A program made the position numbers and the translations under genes. From NCBI GenBank assembly GCA_023382175.1, contig JAMCQB010000061.1:1-49829 (forward strand): a stretch of DNA of 49,829 nucleotides. The letters run 5' to 3'. The first letter of the stretch is position 1. Each line of letters starts with the position of its first letter. Under the pieces are notes generated by a model, which saw only the letters and a program-made list of their open reading frames with translations, was not told the origin of the DNA and ran no database searches. Positions 18,079 to 27,270 of the stretch are shown piece by piece. Source of the DNA: Nitrospirota bacterium (GTDB lineage: Bacteria > Nitrospirota > Thermodesulfovibrionia > Thermodesulfovibrionales > UBA9159).

Positions 18079-20164
18079 CGCGACTCCGCCTGCGCCGGAC
18101 CGTCTTTCATCCCTTCTTCTTGAGATGGGCGCCGAGGAGATTCCTGCGAGGTTTCTCCCCCCTGCCCTCACCATGCTGAGGGACAATACGGAATCCATAT
18201 TGAATGAGTACCTCATTGCTTTCTCGGATCTAAGAACCTATGCTACCCCGAGACGTCTCACGGCGCTGGTGAAGGGCATCCCCTCCATGCAAAAAGAGAG
18301 GGTAAAGGAGGTCTTCGGTCCTTCGAAGAAGGCGGCATTTGATGAATCGGGCAATCCCACGAGGGCCGCAGCAGGCTTTGCCCAGTCCCAGGGAGTGGAG
18401 GTTGCCGACCTTGTTATCAGGAATAAAGACAAAGGGGAATATGTGGCGGCGGTGATCAGGCAGGAAGGCATCGCAGTGAAAGACCTCCTTCCCGAAGTGC
18501 TGAGAAAGCTAGTCCTTTCTTTGAGCTTCCCCAAATCCATGAGGTGGGGCAGCGGCAGTCTGAGATTTGTGAGGCCCCTCCACTGGTTGCTGGTCCTCTT
18601 GGATGGCGAGACGATCCCCTTTGATATCGACGGAATACGGAGCGGGAATATCACAAAGGGCCACCGGTTCCTTTCCCCGGGCTCCTTTGCTATAAAAGAG
18701 ATCCCGTCTTATGTCCACCTTCTTGAGAATAACTATGTGGTCGTGGACCAGGATGAGAGGAGGAGGAGGATTGAGACCGGCATCGCAGCCCTTGCCTCTT
18801 CGGTGGAGGGAAAGGCGCCAAAGGACGAGGAACTCCTTGAGACCGTTACCTATCTCGTGGAGTATCCGGCGCCGGTCCTGTGTGAATTTCCCGTGGACTA
18901 TCTCAGTCTCCCCAGGGAACTTCTCATCACCGTGATGAAGGGCCACCAGAAATACTTTGCAGTGGAGGGTGAAGACGGGAAGCTCAAAAACTATTTCATC
19001 GTCATCAGCAATACAAAGGACGAGAACGCAGAGACCATCAAGGCCGGCGCAGAACGGGTGATAAAGGCACGCTTCGAAGATGCGCGGTTTTATTATGAGG
19101 AAGACATCAGGAAGCCCCTGAAGGAAAGGATGGAGGATCTCAGGCGGGTGACCTTCCATGACAGGCTCGGAACCCTCCATGACAAGACAGAGAGGATCGT
19201 GGCGCTGGCATCATACCTCGCCCACAGGCTTTGCCCTGACAAAGTGAAGGTCATCGAGAGGGCTGCCTGGCTCAGCAAGACCGATCTCATCACCGGCGCC
19301 GTGGGTGAATTCCCGGAGCTCCAGGGACTCATGGGGAGGTACTATGCCCTGAATGACGGCGAAGGCAGGGAAGTGGCGGAGGCGATCCTGCAGCAGTACC
19401 TGCCGGCCCACTCCGGCGACAGACTTCCCGAAACTGACGAGGGCGCCATTCTCAGTCTTTCCGACAAGATGGACAACATCGTTTCCTTCTTCGCCATCGG
19501 GCTCACGCCCACCGGCTCGGAGGATCCCTTTGCGCTGAGAAGACAGGCCTTGGCGGTTATCGCCATTCTCATGGAAAAGGATTATAACATTACTCTGGAA
19601 GAGATGATCAGGAGGGCTGAAGAGAAGGCATGTGAAAGCCGACCCGCTCTCCTATCAGAGGTTCTTGCTTTCTTCAGCCAGAGGATGGAACCGCTCCTTT
19701 CATCCCAGAACCACGACCCTGACATCATCCAGTCCGTGATCCATTTCACAAGCAGTATCCCTCTCCGGGAGATCAGGGAAAGGATTTACGCCATCAAGCG
19801 GTTCACCTCTGATACCGAATATGCGGCCTTCCTCCTTGCCATGAAGCGCATAAACAATATCTTGCCTGATACGGAGTTGCCCGCAGTATCCAGAGACCTC
19901 CTTCATGAGGACCAGGAGAAGATCCTTTACAGTGAGATACTGAACATCAGGCCCGTCCTTCAAAAATTGCTGGGAGAAGGAAAATATTACGAAGCCCTCA
20001 GACTCTCTTCCACGCTGACCAGGTTCATCAACAGCTTCTTTGATGGGGTCCTGGTCATGGACAAAAGGGATGAGGTCAAGATGAACCGGTTCGCCCTGCT
20101 CAGGGAGATCTGGTCCTTGACTTCTCACATCGCCGACTTCTCAAAGCTGAAAGAAAGCCGCTGA
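18062..20164 (+). CDS. glyS: Glycyl-tRNA synthetase beta subunit
   Basis: The 700-residue protein begins near [19 protein letters not shown], has an HD-like middle region and the C-terminal anticodon-binding (DALR) region ending [22 protein letters not shown]. It binds and positions tRNA-Gly for GlyQ. The ATG at 18062 overlaps glyQ by 17 bases and follows GGAAGGA. An in-frame upstream start at 18035 has weaker support. A weak hairpin lies downstream at 20226-20253. Confidence 0.95.
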   Translation: MSRKNSATPPAPDRLSSLLLEMGAEEIPARFLPPALTMLRDNTESILNEYLIAFSDLRTYATPRRLTALVKGIPSMQKERVKEVFGPSKKAAFDESGNPTRAAAGFAQSQGVEVADLVIRNKDKGEYVAAVIRQEGIAVKDLLPEVLRKLVLSLSFPKSMRWGSGSLRFVRPLHWLLVLLDGETIPFDIDGIRSGNITKGHRFLSPGSFAIKEIPSYVHLLENNYVVVDQDERRRRIETGIAALASSVEGKAPKDEELLETVTYLVEYPAPVLCEFPVDYLSLPRELLITVMKGHQKYFAVEGEDGKLKNYFIVISNTKDENAETIKAGAERVIKARFEDARFYYEEDIRKPLKERMEDLRRVTFHDRLGTLHDKTERIVALASYLAHRLCPDKVKVIERAAWLSKTDLITGAVGEFPELQGLMGRYYALNDGEGREVAEAILQQYLPAHSGDRLPETDEGAILSLSDKMDNIVSFFAIGLTPTGSEDPFALRRQALAVIAILMEKDYNITLEEMIRRAEEKACESRPALLSEVLAFFSQRMEPLLSSQNHDPDIIQSVIHFTSSIPLREIRERIYAIKRFTSDTEYAAFLLAMKRINNILPDTELPAVSRDLLHEDQEKILYSEILNIRPVLQKLLGEGKYYEALRLSSTLTRFINSFFDGVLVMDKRDEVKMNRFALLREIWSLTSHIADFSKLKESR

Positions 20165-20225
20165 TCCGAAGTTCGGTCCTGCTCCGTCACTGGCCACCCG
20201 CGTCTCTGCGCTTCCCGCACATTAT

Positions 20226-20253
20226 CCCTCAGCATCGGGATGGATATTGAGGG
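20226..20253 (+). terminator. Possible weak terminator after glyS
   Basis: CCCTCA (20226-20231) pairs with TGAGGG (20248-20253) around a 16-base loop, followed by GTTTCTGTG. The stem is short and the T-run poor. Confidence 0.3.
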
Positions 20254-20314
20254 GTTTCTGTGATAAGATTTGGATATATTCAAGAGCGATTCCCGGGTAT
20301 GAAAGGAGGTCATC

Positions 20315-20482
20315 ATGCCGGCATACGAATATGGCTGCAAAGACTGTAACAAGGAATTCATCGTTTTCCTCTCCCTCAAGGAATATGACGCAAAGCCGAA
20401 GATCAGGTGTCCTCACTGCAAGAGCGACAACGTGGTAAAAAAAATTACGGGTTTCTTCGCCAAAACGAGCAAAAAATCGTAA
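20315..20482 (+). CDS. FmdB-family zinc-ribbon protein (55 aa)
   Basis: The protein starts MPAYEYGCKDCNKEF and has two CxxC pairs (C8/C11 and C32/C35) that would bind one zinc ion, ending with a basic tail. This is the FmdB/CxxC_CxxC regulatory-type small zinc ribbon; its biochemical role is not known. An AAAGGAGG ribosome site is placed ideally for the ATG at 20315. It is independent of glyS (150 bases away). Confidence 0.85.
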   Translation: MPAYEYGCKDCNKEFIVFLSLKEYDAKPKIRCPHCKSDNVVKKITGFFAKTSKKS

Positions 20483-20507
20483 TACGTTTTCTTGCCACAG
20501 GTGACAG

Positions 20508-20742
20508 ATGAGAACCGCCATGACAGAGGATACGCTCTATGACTGCATCGTCATCAGTGCCGGGCCCGGTGGGTTGCAGGCTGCCACCTACCTCGCCAGA
20601 TGCAACAGACAGTCCTTCTCATCGACAGGGGCGGCAGGACAAGCTTTGCAGAATGGGCAATCACCTCAGCGCCCATAAGGGCAAGGGTCCTCATGGACGC
20701 GGGGAAGAACCAGTCAAAGCATTCAAAGCAAGGGAGGGGTAA
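20508..20742 (+). pseudogene. Remnant of a thioredoxin-reductase-like FAD protein, frameshifted and truncated
   Basis: The frame begins MRTAMTEDTLYDCIVISAGPGGLQAATYLAR, an FAD Rossmann start. It then loses homology; the continuation LLIDRGGRTSFAEW is in another frame (about 20600 onwards). The FAD, redox and NAD domains that should follow are missing. One frameshift plus a large 3' deletion indicates a relic. Sequencing error could explain the shift but not the missing body. Confidence 0.6.
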
Positions 20743-21208
20743 TGGAAAAGAAAGGATATCCAAAGGTCATAGGGGTATCGGACATTACAGGGAAAACCGT
20801 GAAGGTCCGCCACGCCATTGAGGCGGACATGGCATTCATTGAAGAAGAGCTGAAAAAGAACAGCATCGATACGGGCAAGCTGGATTATGGCGAATTCGTG
20901 GTCGCCACTGAAGACGGGAACATAGTGGGCTTCGGCAGACTGAGGAAGACAGGGAAGTTCTATCAGATCGGCTGCGTTGTGGTGGTGGAAGAGAAGAGGA
21001 GCGGGGCATAGGCGCATTGATCGTAAAGCATCTTCTGGACTTCGCCCAGGTGGATATGGTGTACGTGCTGACTGACCTGGTGGACTATTTCAGAAAACTC
21101 GGTTTCGTGGAGATGAAAGAAGGTTCCAAGGAGCTCTTCGATGCCCTGGACGAAGAGTGCAAAGTCAAGGGCATGCCCAATACCGTCATTATGGTCCATG
21201 AAAAGTAA
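20742..21208 (+). pseudogene. GNAT-family N-acetyltransferase interrupted by one frameshift
   Basis: The first frame (20742-21011) encodes VRHAIEADMAFIEEELKK ... GEFVVATEDGNIVGFGRL ... YQIGCVVVVEEKR, the first half of a GNAT fold. The second (to 21208) resumes with GIGALIVKHLLDFAQVDMVYV and YFRKLGFVEM, the acetyl-CoA loop and second half. They join at the GCGGGGCATAGG stretch near 21000, where one base appears lost. The break falls in the CoA-binding loop, so without correction the enzyme would be dead. A homopolymer error in a G run is a fair alternative. Confidence 0.75.
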
Positions 21209-21268
21209 CCCAGAAAACTTCGGGGAAGAGTAAGGGGGCAGTGGGAAGAGCATTCCGGTTACGCTGGG

Positions 21269-21302
21269 TTTGGGCAAACTTTGGGCACAACTTTGGGCCA
21301 AC
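21269..21302. repeat. Three tandem TTTGGGC repeats upstream of rplM
   Basis: TTTGGGCAAAC, TTTGGGCACAAC and TTTGGGCCAAC follow each other directly from 21269 to 21302, with spacing of 11-12 bases. That is about one helical turn, so a multimeric protein could bind on one face. They abut the -35 box of the predicted rplM promoter. Confidence 0.7.
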
Positions 21303-21304
21303 TA

Positions 21305-21334
21305 TTGACTTTTCAATGGATTTTCTATTATCCT
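21305..21334 (+). promoter_or_regulatory. Predicted rplM-rpsI promoter
   Basis: TTGACT (21305-21310) is followed after 18 bases by TATCCT (21329-21334). The -10 is mediocre. About 30 bases of leader precede the rplM ATG. Confidence 0.45.
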
Positions 21335-21368
21335 ATTGCACTTTTTATAACTACAAGGATGGTGCTTG

Positions 21369-21794
21369 ATGAGGACCCAGTTTGCAAAGAAAAACGAGGT
21401 AGAACGGAAATGGTATCTCTTTGATGCCAAGGATAGGGTACTGGGGAGGCTTGCCGCCAGGATAGCTACGTATCTCCGCGGGAAGAACAAGCCGATATTC
21501 ACCCCGAACACCGATACCGGAGATTTTGTGGTTGTGGTGAATGCCGGGAAGATCAAGCTCACCGGGAAAAAACTGGACGATAAGGTCTATTACCACCACT
21601 CAGGGTATATCGGCGGGATAAAGGCAGCCACTGCGAAGGAGCGCATGGACAGTGATCCTGAAGGGATTATTATGGATGCAGTGTGGGGCATGCTCCCCAA
21701 GAACAGGCTCGGCAGGGCTATGCTGAAGAAACTGAAGGTGTACCGGGGCTCTGAACACCCCCATGCCGCGCAAAAACCCGAAATAACACAATAA
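21369..21794 (+). CDS. rplM: 50S ribosomal protein L13
   Basis: The 141-residue protein matches L13 along its length: [48 protein letters not shown], and [26 protein letters not shown]. It is an early-binding 23S rRNA protein. The ATG at 21369 is preferred to an in-frame TTG just before it. rpsI follows after 10 bases, the usual L13-S9 order. Confidence 0.97.
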   Translation: MRTQFAKKNEVERKWYLFDAKDRVLGRLAARIATYLRGKNKPIFTPNTDTGDFVVVVNAGKIKLTGKKLDDKVYYHHSGYIGGIKAATAKERMDSDPEGIIMDAVWGMLPKNRLGRAMLKKLKVYRGSEHPHAAQKPEITQ

Positions 21795-21804
21795 AGGAGT
21801 TCAA

Positions 21805-22197
21805 ATGGTAGAAATCAGATACAACGCCACCGGCAGAAGAAAGACATCCATCGCCAGAGTGCTGGTCTCGTCGGGCAGTGGTCAGATCACGGTCAATGAA
21901 AAACCGGTAGATTCTTATTTCCCGAGGGAGACCCTCAGGATGATGATACGTCAACCCCTTGAGCTCACTGGCATGATCGGAAAGCTCAACGTATCCGCAA
22001 AGGTAGAAGGCGGAGGGCTCACCGGACAGGCTGGGGCGCTGAAGCACGGCATCTCAAGGGCCCTGACACAGATGGACAGTGACCTGAGGTCAAAGCTCAA
22101 GAAAGAAGGCTTCCTCACAAGGGACCCGAGGGAGAAGGAAAGAAAGAAGTACGGCCAGAAAGGCGCAAGGAAGAGATTCCAGTTCTCCAAGAGATAA
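21805..22197 (+). CDS. rpsI: 30S ribosomal protein S9
   Basis: The 130-residue protein has the S9 start [14 protein letters not shown], the central [17 protein letters not shown] and the C-terminal [17 protein letters not shown] tail that reaches the ribosomal P site. An AAAGGAG site precedes the ATG. It is followed by argC after 7 bases, so the amino-acid gene is probably read from the ribosomal promoter. Confidence 0.97.
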   Translation: MVEIRYNATGRRKTSIARVLVSSGSGQITVNEKPVDSYFPRETLRMMIRQPLELTGMIGKLNVSAKVEGGGLTGQAGALKHGISRALTQMDSDLRSKLKKEGFLTRDPREKERKKYGQKGARKRFQFSKR

Positions 22198-22204
22198 TTC
22201 CGGG

Positions 22205-23245
22205 ATGTTAAGAGTAGCCATATGCGGCGGCAGCGGTTATGCCGGGGCAGAGCTTTTGCGGATACTGGCTGCACACCCCAAAGTAAAGATCACTGTTGCT
22301 ACCTCCGAAAAATCCGCAGGGAAAAGGGTTACTGACCTCTTCCCCTATCTCCACAGGTACGAGAACCTCGTCTATGAACCCCTGGACAGGGAGAAGATCA
22401 TCTCCAGGGCAGACCTGTTCTTCATGGCCCTTCCCCATGCCGCATCACAGGTTGCGGTGGACTTTTTTGTCTCACAGGGGAAAAAGGTCATCGATCTGTC
22501 AGCCGACTACCGGTTAAGGGAGCCCAGGATCTATGAGGAATGGTACAAGGTCCCCCATATGTTCCCGGGAACCCTGAAGAAGGCGGTTTACGGACTTCCG
22601 GAACTTCACAGAAAAAAGATTGCAAAGGCGAGCCTCGTGGCAAATCCCGGCTGTTATCCCACCGGCGCGATTATCGGCCTTACTCCGGCGATCAAGAACG
22701 GCCTCATTAAACTCAACTCCATTGTCATCGATTCCAAATCAGGCGCTTCGGGCGCCGGGAGACAGTCGGAAGTCTCCTTTTCCTACTGCGAGGTGAACGA
22801 AGGATTCAAGGCATACAGCGTGGCCTCCCATCGGCACACCCCCGAGATTGAGCAGGAACTCTCGGCTGTGGCGGGAAAGGGTGTCAGGGTAAACTTTACG
22901 CCACACCTTGTGCCCATGGACAGAGGCATATTGACCACCGTCTATGCCCAACTCGCAAAGAGCATGGAGGGAAAAGGTATTCATGAAATCTACCGGACCG
23001 CGTACGGGAAAGAGCCGTTCACAAGGGTCCTCGAAATGGGCAAGTTCCCCAACGTGAAGAATGTCAGGGGCACCAACCTGTGCGAATTAGGGGTTGCGGT
23101 GAACAAAAGGACCGGTACCCTCATCGTCATTGCTGCCATAGATAACCTTGTGAAGGGCGCATCCGGCCAGGCAGTGCACAACATGAATATCATGATGGGC
23201 TTTGATGAGAAGGAGGCCCTCAATGCCATTGCCCTCTTCCCCTGA
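22205..23245 (+). CDS. argC: N-acetyl-gamma-glutamyl-phosphate reductase
   Basis: The 346-residue NADPH enzyme of arginine synthesis has the dinucleotide motif GGSGYAGAELLRI (8-20), the active-site cysteine C150 in NPGCYPT and the SASGAGR-like segment KSGASGAGR. It reduces N-acetylglutamyl phosphate to the semialdehyde. It lies 7 bases after rpsI. Its 3' end overlaps a small gene by 23 bases. Confidence 0.96.
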   Translation: MLRVAICGGSGYAGAELLRILAAHPKVKITVATSEKSAGKRVTDLFPYLHRYENLVYEPLDREKIISRADLFFMALPHAASQVAVDFFVSQGKKVIDLSADYRLREPRIYEEWYKVPHMFPGTLKKAVYGLPELHRKKIAKASLVANPGCYPTGAIIGLTPAIKNGLIKLNSIVIDSKSGASGAGRQSEVSFSYCEVNEGFKAYSVASHRHTPEIEQELSAVAGKGVRVNFTPHLVPMDRGILTTVYAQLAKSMEGKGIHEIYRTAYGKEPFTRVLEMGKFPNVKNVRGTNLCELGVAVNKRTGTLIVIAAIDNLVKGASGQAVHNMNIMMGFDEKEALNAIALFP

Positions 23246-23420
23246 TAAAAAAAGATTCGCCAATCCCCGGGCCGAGGGAATGCGCCTGAGGGCGCTCTAT
23301 CGGGACTATGTTCTCAAAGGAAAGGTCAGACTCCCTGCAGAGGCCATGAAAGCATTGATAGGCCCTGACTGCGCCTATCACCTCTACAGGTTATCCCCTG
23401 AGGAAAAACAGAAATCCTAG
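23223..23420 (+). CDS. Small basic protein of unknown function (65 aa)
   Basis: I do not recognise the family. The ATG at 23223 has a perfect AAGGAGG six bases upstream, inside the end of argC, which argues for a real coupled gene. The product is basic and helical (EGMRLRALYRDYVLKGKVRLP ... ALIGPDCAYHLYRLSPEE). Its stop overlaps that of the convergent NifU-like gene by 4 bases. Confidence 0.6.
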   Translation: MPLPSSPDKKRFANPRAEGMRLRALYRDYVLKGKVRLPAEAMKALIGPDCAYHLYRLSPEEKQKS

Positions 23421-23644
23421 ACAGACTCCACAGAAGCTATCTCAGGCAGCCTCTGTTTCAGCGTCGCCTCAATACCTCTTTTCAGCGTCAATATGGACAT
23501 GGGGCATGTGCCGCATGCGCCGACGAGCTTTACCTTCACCACTCCTTCCGGTGTTACCTCCACAAGTTCCACATTCCCGCCATCACGCTGCAGCGCCGGC
23601 CGTATCACATTGAGAGCATCTTCAACCTTCGACCTGTCGATCAT
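23417..23644 (-). CDS. NifU C-terminal (Nfu) domain iron-sulfur scaffold
   Basis: The 75-residue protein is a stand-alone Nfu domain: ALQRDGGNVELVEV and the cluster-binding CGTCPMS with two cysteines, then LKRGIEATLKQRLPE. Such proteins hold and pass on [4Fe-4S] clusters, which suits the many Fe-S enzymes nearby (IlvD, radical SAM proteins, glutamate synthase, AOR). It lies downstream of hemB on the same strand but is separated by 222 bases of repeats, so it may be transcribed alone. Confidence 0.92.
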   Translation of the reverse strand: MIDRSKVEDALNVIRPALQRDGGNVELVEVTPEGVVKVKLVGACGTCPMSILTLKRGIEATLKQRLPEIASVESV

Positions 23645-23719
23645 TTTCTCACCTCCTGTGTTTCATTATATAGCATAACGAAATTCCTGCAAATCAACCA
23701 TGATGCATATCATAAGCAA

Positions 23720-23822
23720 AGCGAGGATTCGAGGGATCAAGGGGTCGAGGGAATTCATTCGTTGACGGTTGTTTTCACTCGAACCCTGGAATCCTTGGCC
23801 CTCGGACCCTTTGCATAGATTA
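23720..23822. repeat. Degenerate GGATTCGAGGG-type repeats in inverted orientation
   Basis: A block reading GATTCGAGGGATCAAGGGG and GTCGAGGG at about 23732-23751 is mirrored by CCCTGGAATCC, CCCTCGGACCC at about 23784-23810. The two arms are diverged inverted copies that could form a long imperfect hairpin between hemB and the NifU-like gene. Confidence 0.6.
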
Positions 23823-23866
23823 GCCGCGGGGTGCTGCTGGTGAGATGACCGGTAAAGTGGGAAATG

Positions 23867-24838
23867 CTATTTGTTGAGGATCTTTGCAGCGTCCTTTGCG
23901 AAATAGGTGAGGATAAGGTCAGCCCCTGCCCGCTTTATGGAAGTGAGGATCTCCATCATCATTCTTTCTTCATCGATCCAGCCAAGCCGGCCCGCTGCCT
24001 TCACAAGGGAATATTCGCCGCTCACATTGTATGCAGCCACAGGGACATCGAAATTGTCCTTCACATCCGAAATGATGTCCAGGTAGGAGAGAGCAGGCTT
24101 CACCATCACGATGTCCGCCCCTTCCTCCATATCCAGGGCAACCTCTCTCAGCGCCTCGATCCTGTTTGCAGGGTCCATCTGGTAAGAACGCCTGTCTCCG
24201 AACTGGGGAGTGGACTCGGCAGCCTCCCTGAAAGGCCCGTAGAAGGCAGAAGCATACTTCGCGGCATAGGACATGATGGGCACTTCTGGGAATCCCTCAT
24301 CGTCCAGCGCAAGGCGGATCGCCTCAACCCTGCCGTCCATCATATCCGAGGGCGCCACCATGTCGGCGCCCGCCCTGGCATGGGAGACAGCCTCCTTTGC
24401 CAGAAGTCCCAGGGTGGGGTCATTGGCCACATCCCCCCCTTCTATGATCCCGCAATGGCCATGGCTCGTATATTCGCACATGCAGACGTCCGTAATTACA
24501 TACAATCCCGGAACCGCATCCTTTATTGCCTTGATGGCTTTCTGGACAACTCCCTTGTCGTCAAAGGCGCCGGACCCTTTTTCGTCCTTATGCTCGGGGA
24601 TCCCGAAGAGGATCACCGAAGGTATGCCGAGGGAATGGATTTCCTTTGCGCTCTTGACCACTTTGTCGACGGACTCCTGAAAACATCCGGGCATTGCCGA
24701 GACCTCTTTCTTCACTCCCTTGCCGTGGGTGACAAAGAGGGGATGGATAAAGTCATCAGGGGACAGCGAGGTCTCCCTCACCATCCTCCTGATGGTCTCA
24801 TTTTTTCTCAGCCTTCGGGGTCTATGAATAGGGAACAT
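23867..24838 (-). CDS. hemB: Delta-aminolevulinic acid dehydratase (porphobilinogen synthase), zinc type
   Basis: The 323-residue enzyme condenses two aminolevulinates to porphobilinogen. It has the Schiff-base lysines ([17 protein letters not shown] and [12 protein letters not shown]) and the three-cysteine zinc site C119, C121, C129 ([11 protein letters not shown]). It supplies the pathway continued by hemE, hemG and hemH elsewhere in the window. It follows the IscA-like gene by 19 bases and has only a weak ribosome site. Confidence 0.96.
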   Translation of the reverse strand: MFPIHRPRRLRKNETIRRMVRETSLSPDDFIHPLFVTHGKGVKKEVSAMPGCFQESVDKVVKSAKEIHSLGIPSVILFGIPEHKDEKGSGAFDDKGVVQKAIKAIKDAVPGLYVITDVCMCEYTSHGHCGIIEGGDVANDPTLGLLAKEAVSHARAGADMVAPSDMMDGRVEAIRLALDDEGFPEVPIMSYAAKYASAFYGPFREAAESTPQFGDRRSYQMDPANRIEALREVALDMEEGADIVMVKPALSYLDIISDVKDNFDVPVAAYNVSGEYSLVKAAGRLGWIDEERMMMEILTSIKRAGADLILTYFAKDAAKILNK

Positions 24839-24857
24839 GCTTTAATCAGATTCTGTC

Positions 24858-25178
24858 TTATCCGCAGGTGCTGCAGCCGGAGTCGCACGAGGACGGTTTG
24901 CCGCCGGTGAGGACAAACCCCTGCCTTTCGCCATCATCGATAAAATCGACCTGCATGCCGCCGAGGCTCTTGAGGGTATTCTGGTCGATGAAGACCTTCA
25001 GTCCGTCCTTCTCAACGACCTCGTCGCCATCAGCAGGGTTTTCATCCAGGTCCATACCGTATGACGGTCCGCAACAGCCGCCTGCTGCGGTATAAATCCT
25101 CAGGCCCCACTCAGCCTTTCCTTCCGCCGTCAGTATCTCCTTTGCCTTTTTCGCCGCCACTTCTGATATTGTTACCAC
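24858..25178 (-). CDS. HesB/IscA-family iron-sulfur cluster assembly protein
   Basis: A GTG at 25178 just after AAGGAGG is the best start, giving 106 residues; a longer frame to 25205 would include the ribosome site. The fold signature is present (ISEVAAKKAKEILTAE, GLRIYTAAGGCCGPSYGMDLDE, GFVLTGG). The usual C-terminal CGC is a cysteine-rich tail, SSCDSGCSTCG, with a CC near residue 35. It probably delivers clusters and is cotranscribed with hemB. Confidence 0.85.
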   Translation of the reverse strand: MVTISEVAAKKAKEILTAEGKAEWGLRIYTAAGGCCGPSYGMDLDENPADGDEVVEKDGLKVFIDQNTLKSLGGMQVDFIDDGERQGFVLTGGKPSSCDSGCSTCG

Positions 25179-25387
25179 AACAACCTCCTTATGGTTCCTC
25201 TCCAAATATCTTGCGATTTATGGAAGACCTTTTCATTTAAGAATAAAGGAAAAGCGGCTGAAAAAGCAAGGAAACAGGGTGAATGGGGCCTGTCAGATAA
25301 CCACCGGTATTGCCCTTTGTTGCAAAGGCCGGATTTTTTGATATGCTGAAATATATATAACCGTTTGAACGGAAGGAGGAAAAACCA

Positions 25388-26005
25388 ATGAAACCCAGGG
25401 TCAAGGAAATCATAAAAACATTGCATGAGGCCGGCAATGACGCAGAAGATTGTTTGTCTTTATTGCAGACTTCATTCCTTTATCATTCCCTGCAGCACCT
25501 GCATGAATGCCGGAAAAAGATTCACCACTTCAGGGACATCGAACCTCAGCTTACCCGTGAGATCGCTGAACTGGCGAGGGAGCATACCGATGCGAAGCCG
25601 TATGTATCCGTCCCTGTCCATCTCGCGAGGATAGGAGAATGCACGGAGAAACTGGGCGGGTGTATCGAGAAGATGGTGAAGGAACGCGTCCTTTTCAGCG
25701 ACAGGGCCATTGAGGAGGTCACCTATCTCCTCCAGAGGCTCATGGATATCCTGAGGCCGATGTCGGACATCATCCTTGCCAGGAACACCATCCTGGCGAA
25801 ATACGTGAACGAATCCGAGGCAGGGGTTGTGAGAAGGGCGCTGGAATATGCTACACTGCATGAAGAGCGCCTGATCGAAGGGCTCTGCATCCCTTTTGCA
25901 TCATCGCTCTATATCAACATGCTGGACGAGATAAAGAATATCGGCTGGCATGCAAAGGAGATAGCCACAAAGCTTACCGCTGACATGGCAGTGGAAGTGC
26001 AATAA
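25388..26005 (+). CDS. PhoU-like helical protein
   Basis: The 205-residue all-helical protein has two similar helical-bundle halves with spaced acidic and histidine residues. VPVHLARIGECTEKLGGCIE recalls the PhoU metal-binding helix (DLERIGDLAVNI). PhoU-domain proteins modulate phosphate transport or act as transporter accessories, but no phosphate gene is adjacent. GGAAGGAGG lies before the ATG. Family assignment is by pattern only. Confidence 0.6.
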   Translation: MKPRVKEIIKTLHEAGNDAEDCLSLLQTSFLYHSLQHLHECRKKIHHFRDIEPQLTREIAELAREHTDAKPYVSVPVHLARIGECTEKLGGCIEKMVKERVLFSDRAIEEVTYLLQRLMDILRPMSDIILARNTILAKYVNESEAGVVRRALEYATLHEERLIEGLCIPFASSLYINMLDEIKNIGWHAKEIATKLTADMAVEVQ

Positions 26006-26008
26006 CGG

Positions 26009-26155
26009 ATGTCATTGACCGTTTCCTATCATACACGGTCCCGTCCGGAGTTATGGGAACAGGTGAGGTCTGCCGAGGAGCTGAGGGAATACGCAGAGGC
26101 GATCAAAATGGCCACTGGTGCGGGCCTTACAAGAATCGACGGCGTTACCACCTGA
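26009..26155 (+). CDS. Short ORF of unknown identity (48 aa)
   Basis: It begins 3 bases after the PhoU-like stop and encodes a charged helix (ELREYAEAIKMATGAG). I do not recognise it. It could be a fragment of a lost gene or a coupled small protein; the ribosome site is weak. Confidence 0.3.
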   Translation: MSLTVSYHTRSRPELWEQVRSAEELREYAEAIKMATGAGLTRIDGVTT

Positions 26156-26171
26156 AACCGACCGAAATGAT

Positions 26172-26200
26172 TTGAATTTTTTTCCGTAAATTGTTAAAGT
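26172..26200 (+). promoter_or_regulatory. Possible promoter of the amidase/actin/SPOR unit
   Basis: TTGAAT (26172-26177) and TAAAGT (26195-26200) have a 17-base spacer. Transcription would begin about 5 bases before the ATG at 26212, leaving no room for a Shine-Dalgarno. Confidence 0.4.
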
Positions 26201-26211
26201 GATTCATTATT

Positions 26212-27270
26212 ATGATCATGTTGTCCGCCTTTCCCAAAAAAAAGGAGTTGAGAATCAGGCAAACTATTCTCAGGGGTGTCTACGAAGACAACCTAAGAAT
26301 CATCGGGAAAGGTTCTGCCGTCCTTTCAAACAGACCGTCCTTCTCCCTCAAGAAGATTTCTCTGTTCATTTCCACGGTATTGCTCGCTCTCCTGGGATAT
26401 GGGAATTACTCGGATCTTTCATTGTCCCCGGACAAACAGATCGCCCCGCTAAGTATCGCGGCACAGCAGCTTTCTCCTTTACCCGCTGAAACATCCGTTC
26501 ATCCATCAGAGTACGCCGCCTTTTTTGGCGGTCAGGCGCATCTGAAGCGGGTGTTCGGGCTGGCGGTAAAGACGATCATGATCGACCCGGGACATGGAGG
26601 CGCTGACTCCGGAACCGTAGGAAAGCTGGGGACCCGGGAAAAGGATATTACCCTGGATATTGCGAAACGGCTCAAGGAAAGACTGAAGAAGCAGGGATAT
26701 TCCAATGTCCTTCTGACCCGTGAAGAGGACATAACTCTTCCCCTTAACAAAAGGGTAGAACTTGCCAATTCAGGCAGGGCAGATCTTTTCATCTCCATAC
26801 ATCTCAATTACCTCCCTTCCAAACCGATAAATATTATCGAGACCTACTATTTTGGTCCCTCTTCAGACGCCAAAACACTGAAGCTCGCAGAGCAGGAAAA
26901 TGCAGGCTCTCACTATGGACTGAGCGACTTCAAGGAGATAATCGAGAAGATCGGTGAGACAGTGAAGCTCCAGGAATCCAGGGAGCTCGCAGGCTCCATC
27001 CAGCAACATCTTTTCGTAAACAGCCTGAAGCAGAACGGGAATGTTCAGGACTTCGGCGTAAAAAGGGCTCCCTTTGTTGTCCTGCTGGGAGTGAATGTGC
27101 CCGCTGTCCTTGCAGAGGTCTCTTGCCTCAGCAACCGGGAGGAAGAGGTCGAACTCAACACGGAGAGCCACAGGGAAAATATCGCACGGTATCTTGAGGC
27201 CGGCATCCTACATTACTTAAGTAAAGGAGAGGTACGCTATGAAGCAAAAAGACTCGAAGAGGGAAGATAA
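26212..27270 (+). CDS. Membrane-anchored N-acetylmuramoyl-L-alanine amidase (Amidase_3)
   Basis: The 352-residue protein has a basic cytoplasmic head of about 46 residues, one membrane anchor (about 47-65), a spacer and an Amidase_3 catalytic domain. Zinc ligands are H128 (IDPGHGG), E143 and H197 (ISIHLNY); the catalytic E302 (LAEVSCLSN) is present. It would cut the amide bond between glycan and stem peptide, making denuded glycan. It lacks an AMIN domain. The actin gene starts inside its last 32 bases, so the two products are made together. Confidence 0.9.
   Translation: MIMLSAFPKKKELRIRQTILRGVYEDNLRIIGKGSAVLSNRPSFSLKKISLFISTVLLALLGYGNYSDLSLSPDKQIAPLSIAAQQLSPLPAETSVHPSEYAAFFGGQAHLKRVFGLAVKTIMIDPGHGGADSGTVGKLGTREKDITLDIAKRLKERLKKQGYSNVLLTREEDITLPLNKRVELANSGRADLFISIHLNYLPSKPINIIETYYFGPSSDAKTLKLAEQENAGSHYGLSDFKEIIEKIGETVKLQESRELAGSIQQHLFVNSLKQNGNVQDFGVKRAPFVVLLGVNVPAVLAEVSCLSNREEEVELNTESHRENIARYLEAGILHYLSKGEVRYEAKRLEEGR

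Noticed and set aside
23864-24910. 348-aa plus-strand frame across hemB and the IscA-like gene
   Set aside because: It spans two conserved minus-strand genes and has no recognisable motif.
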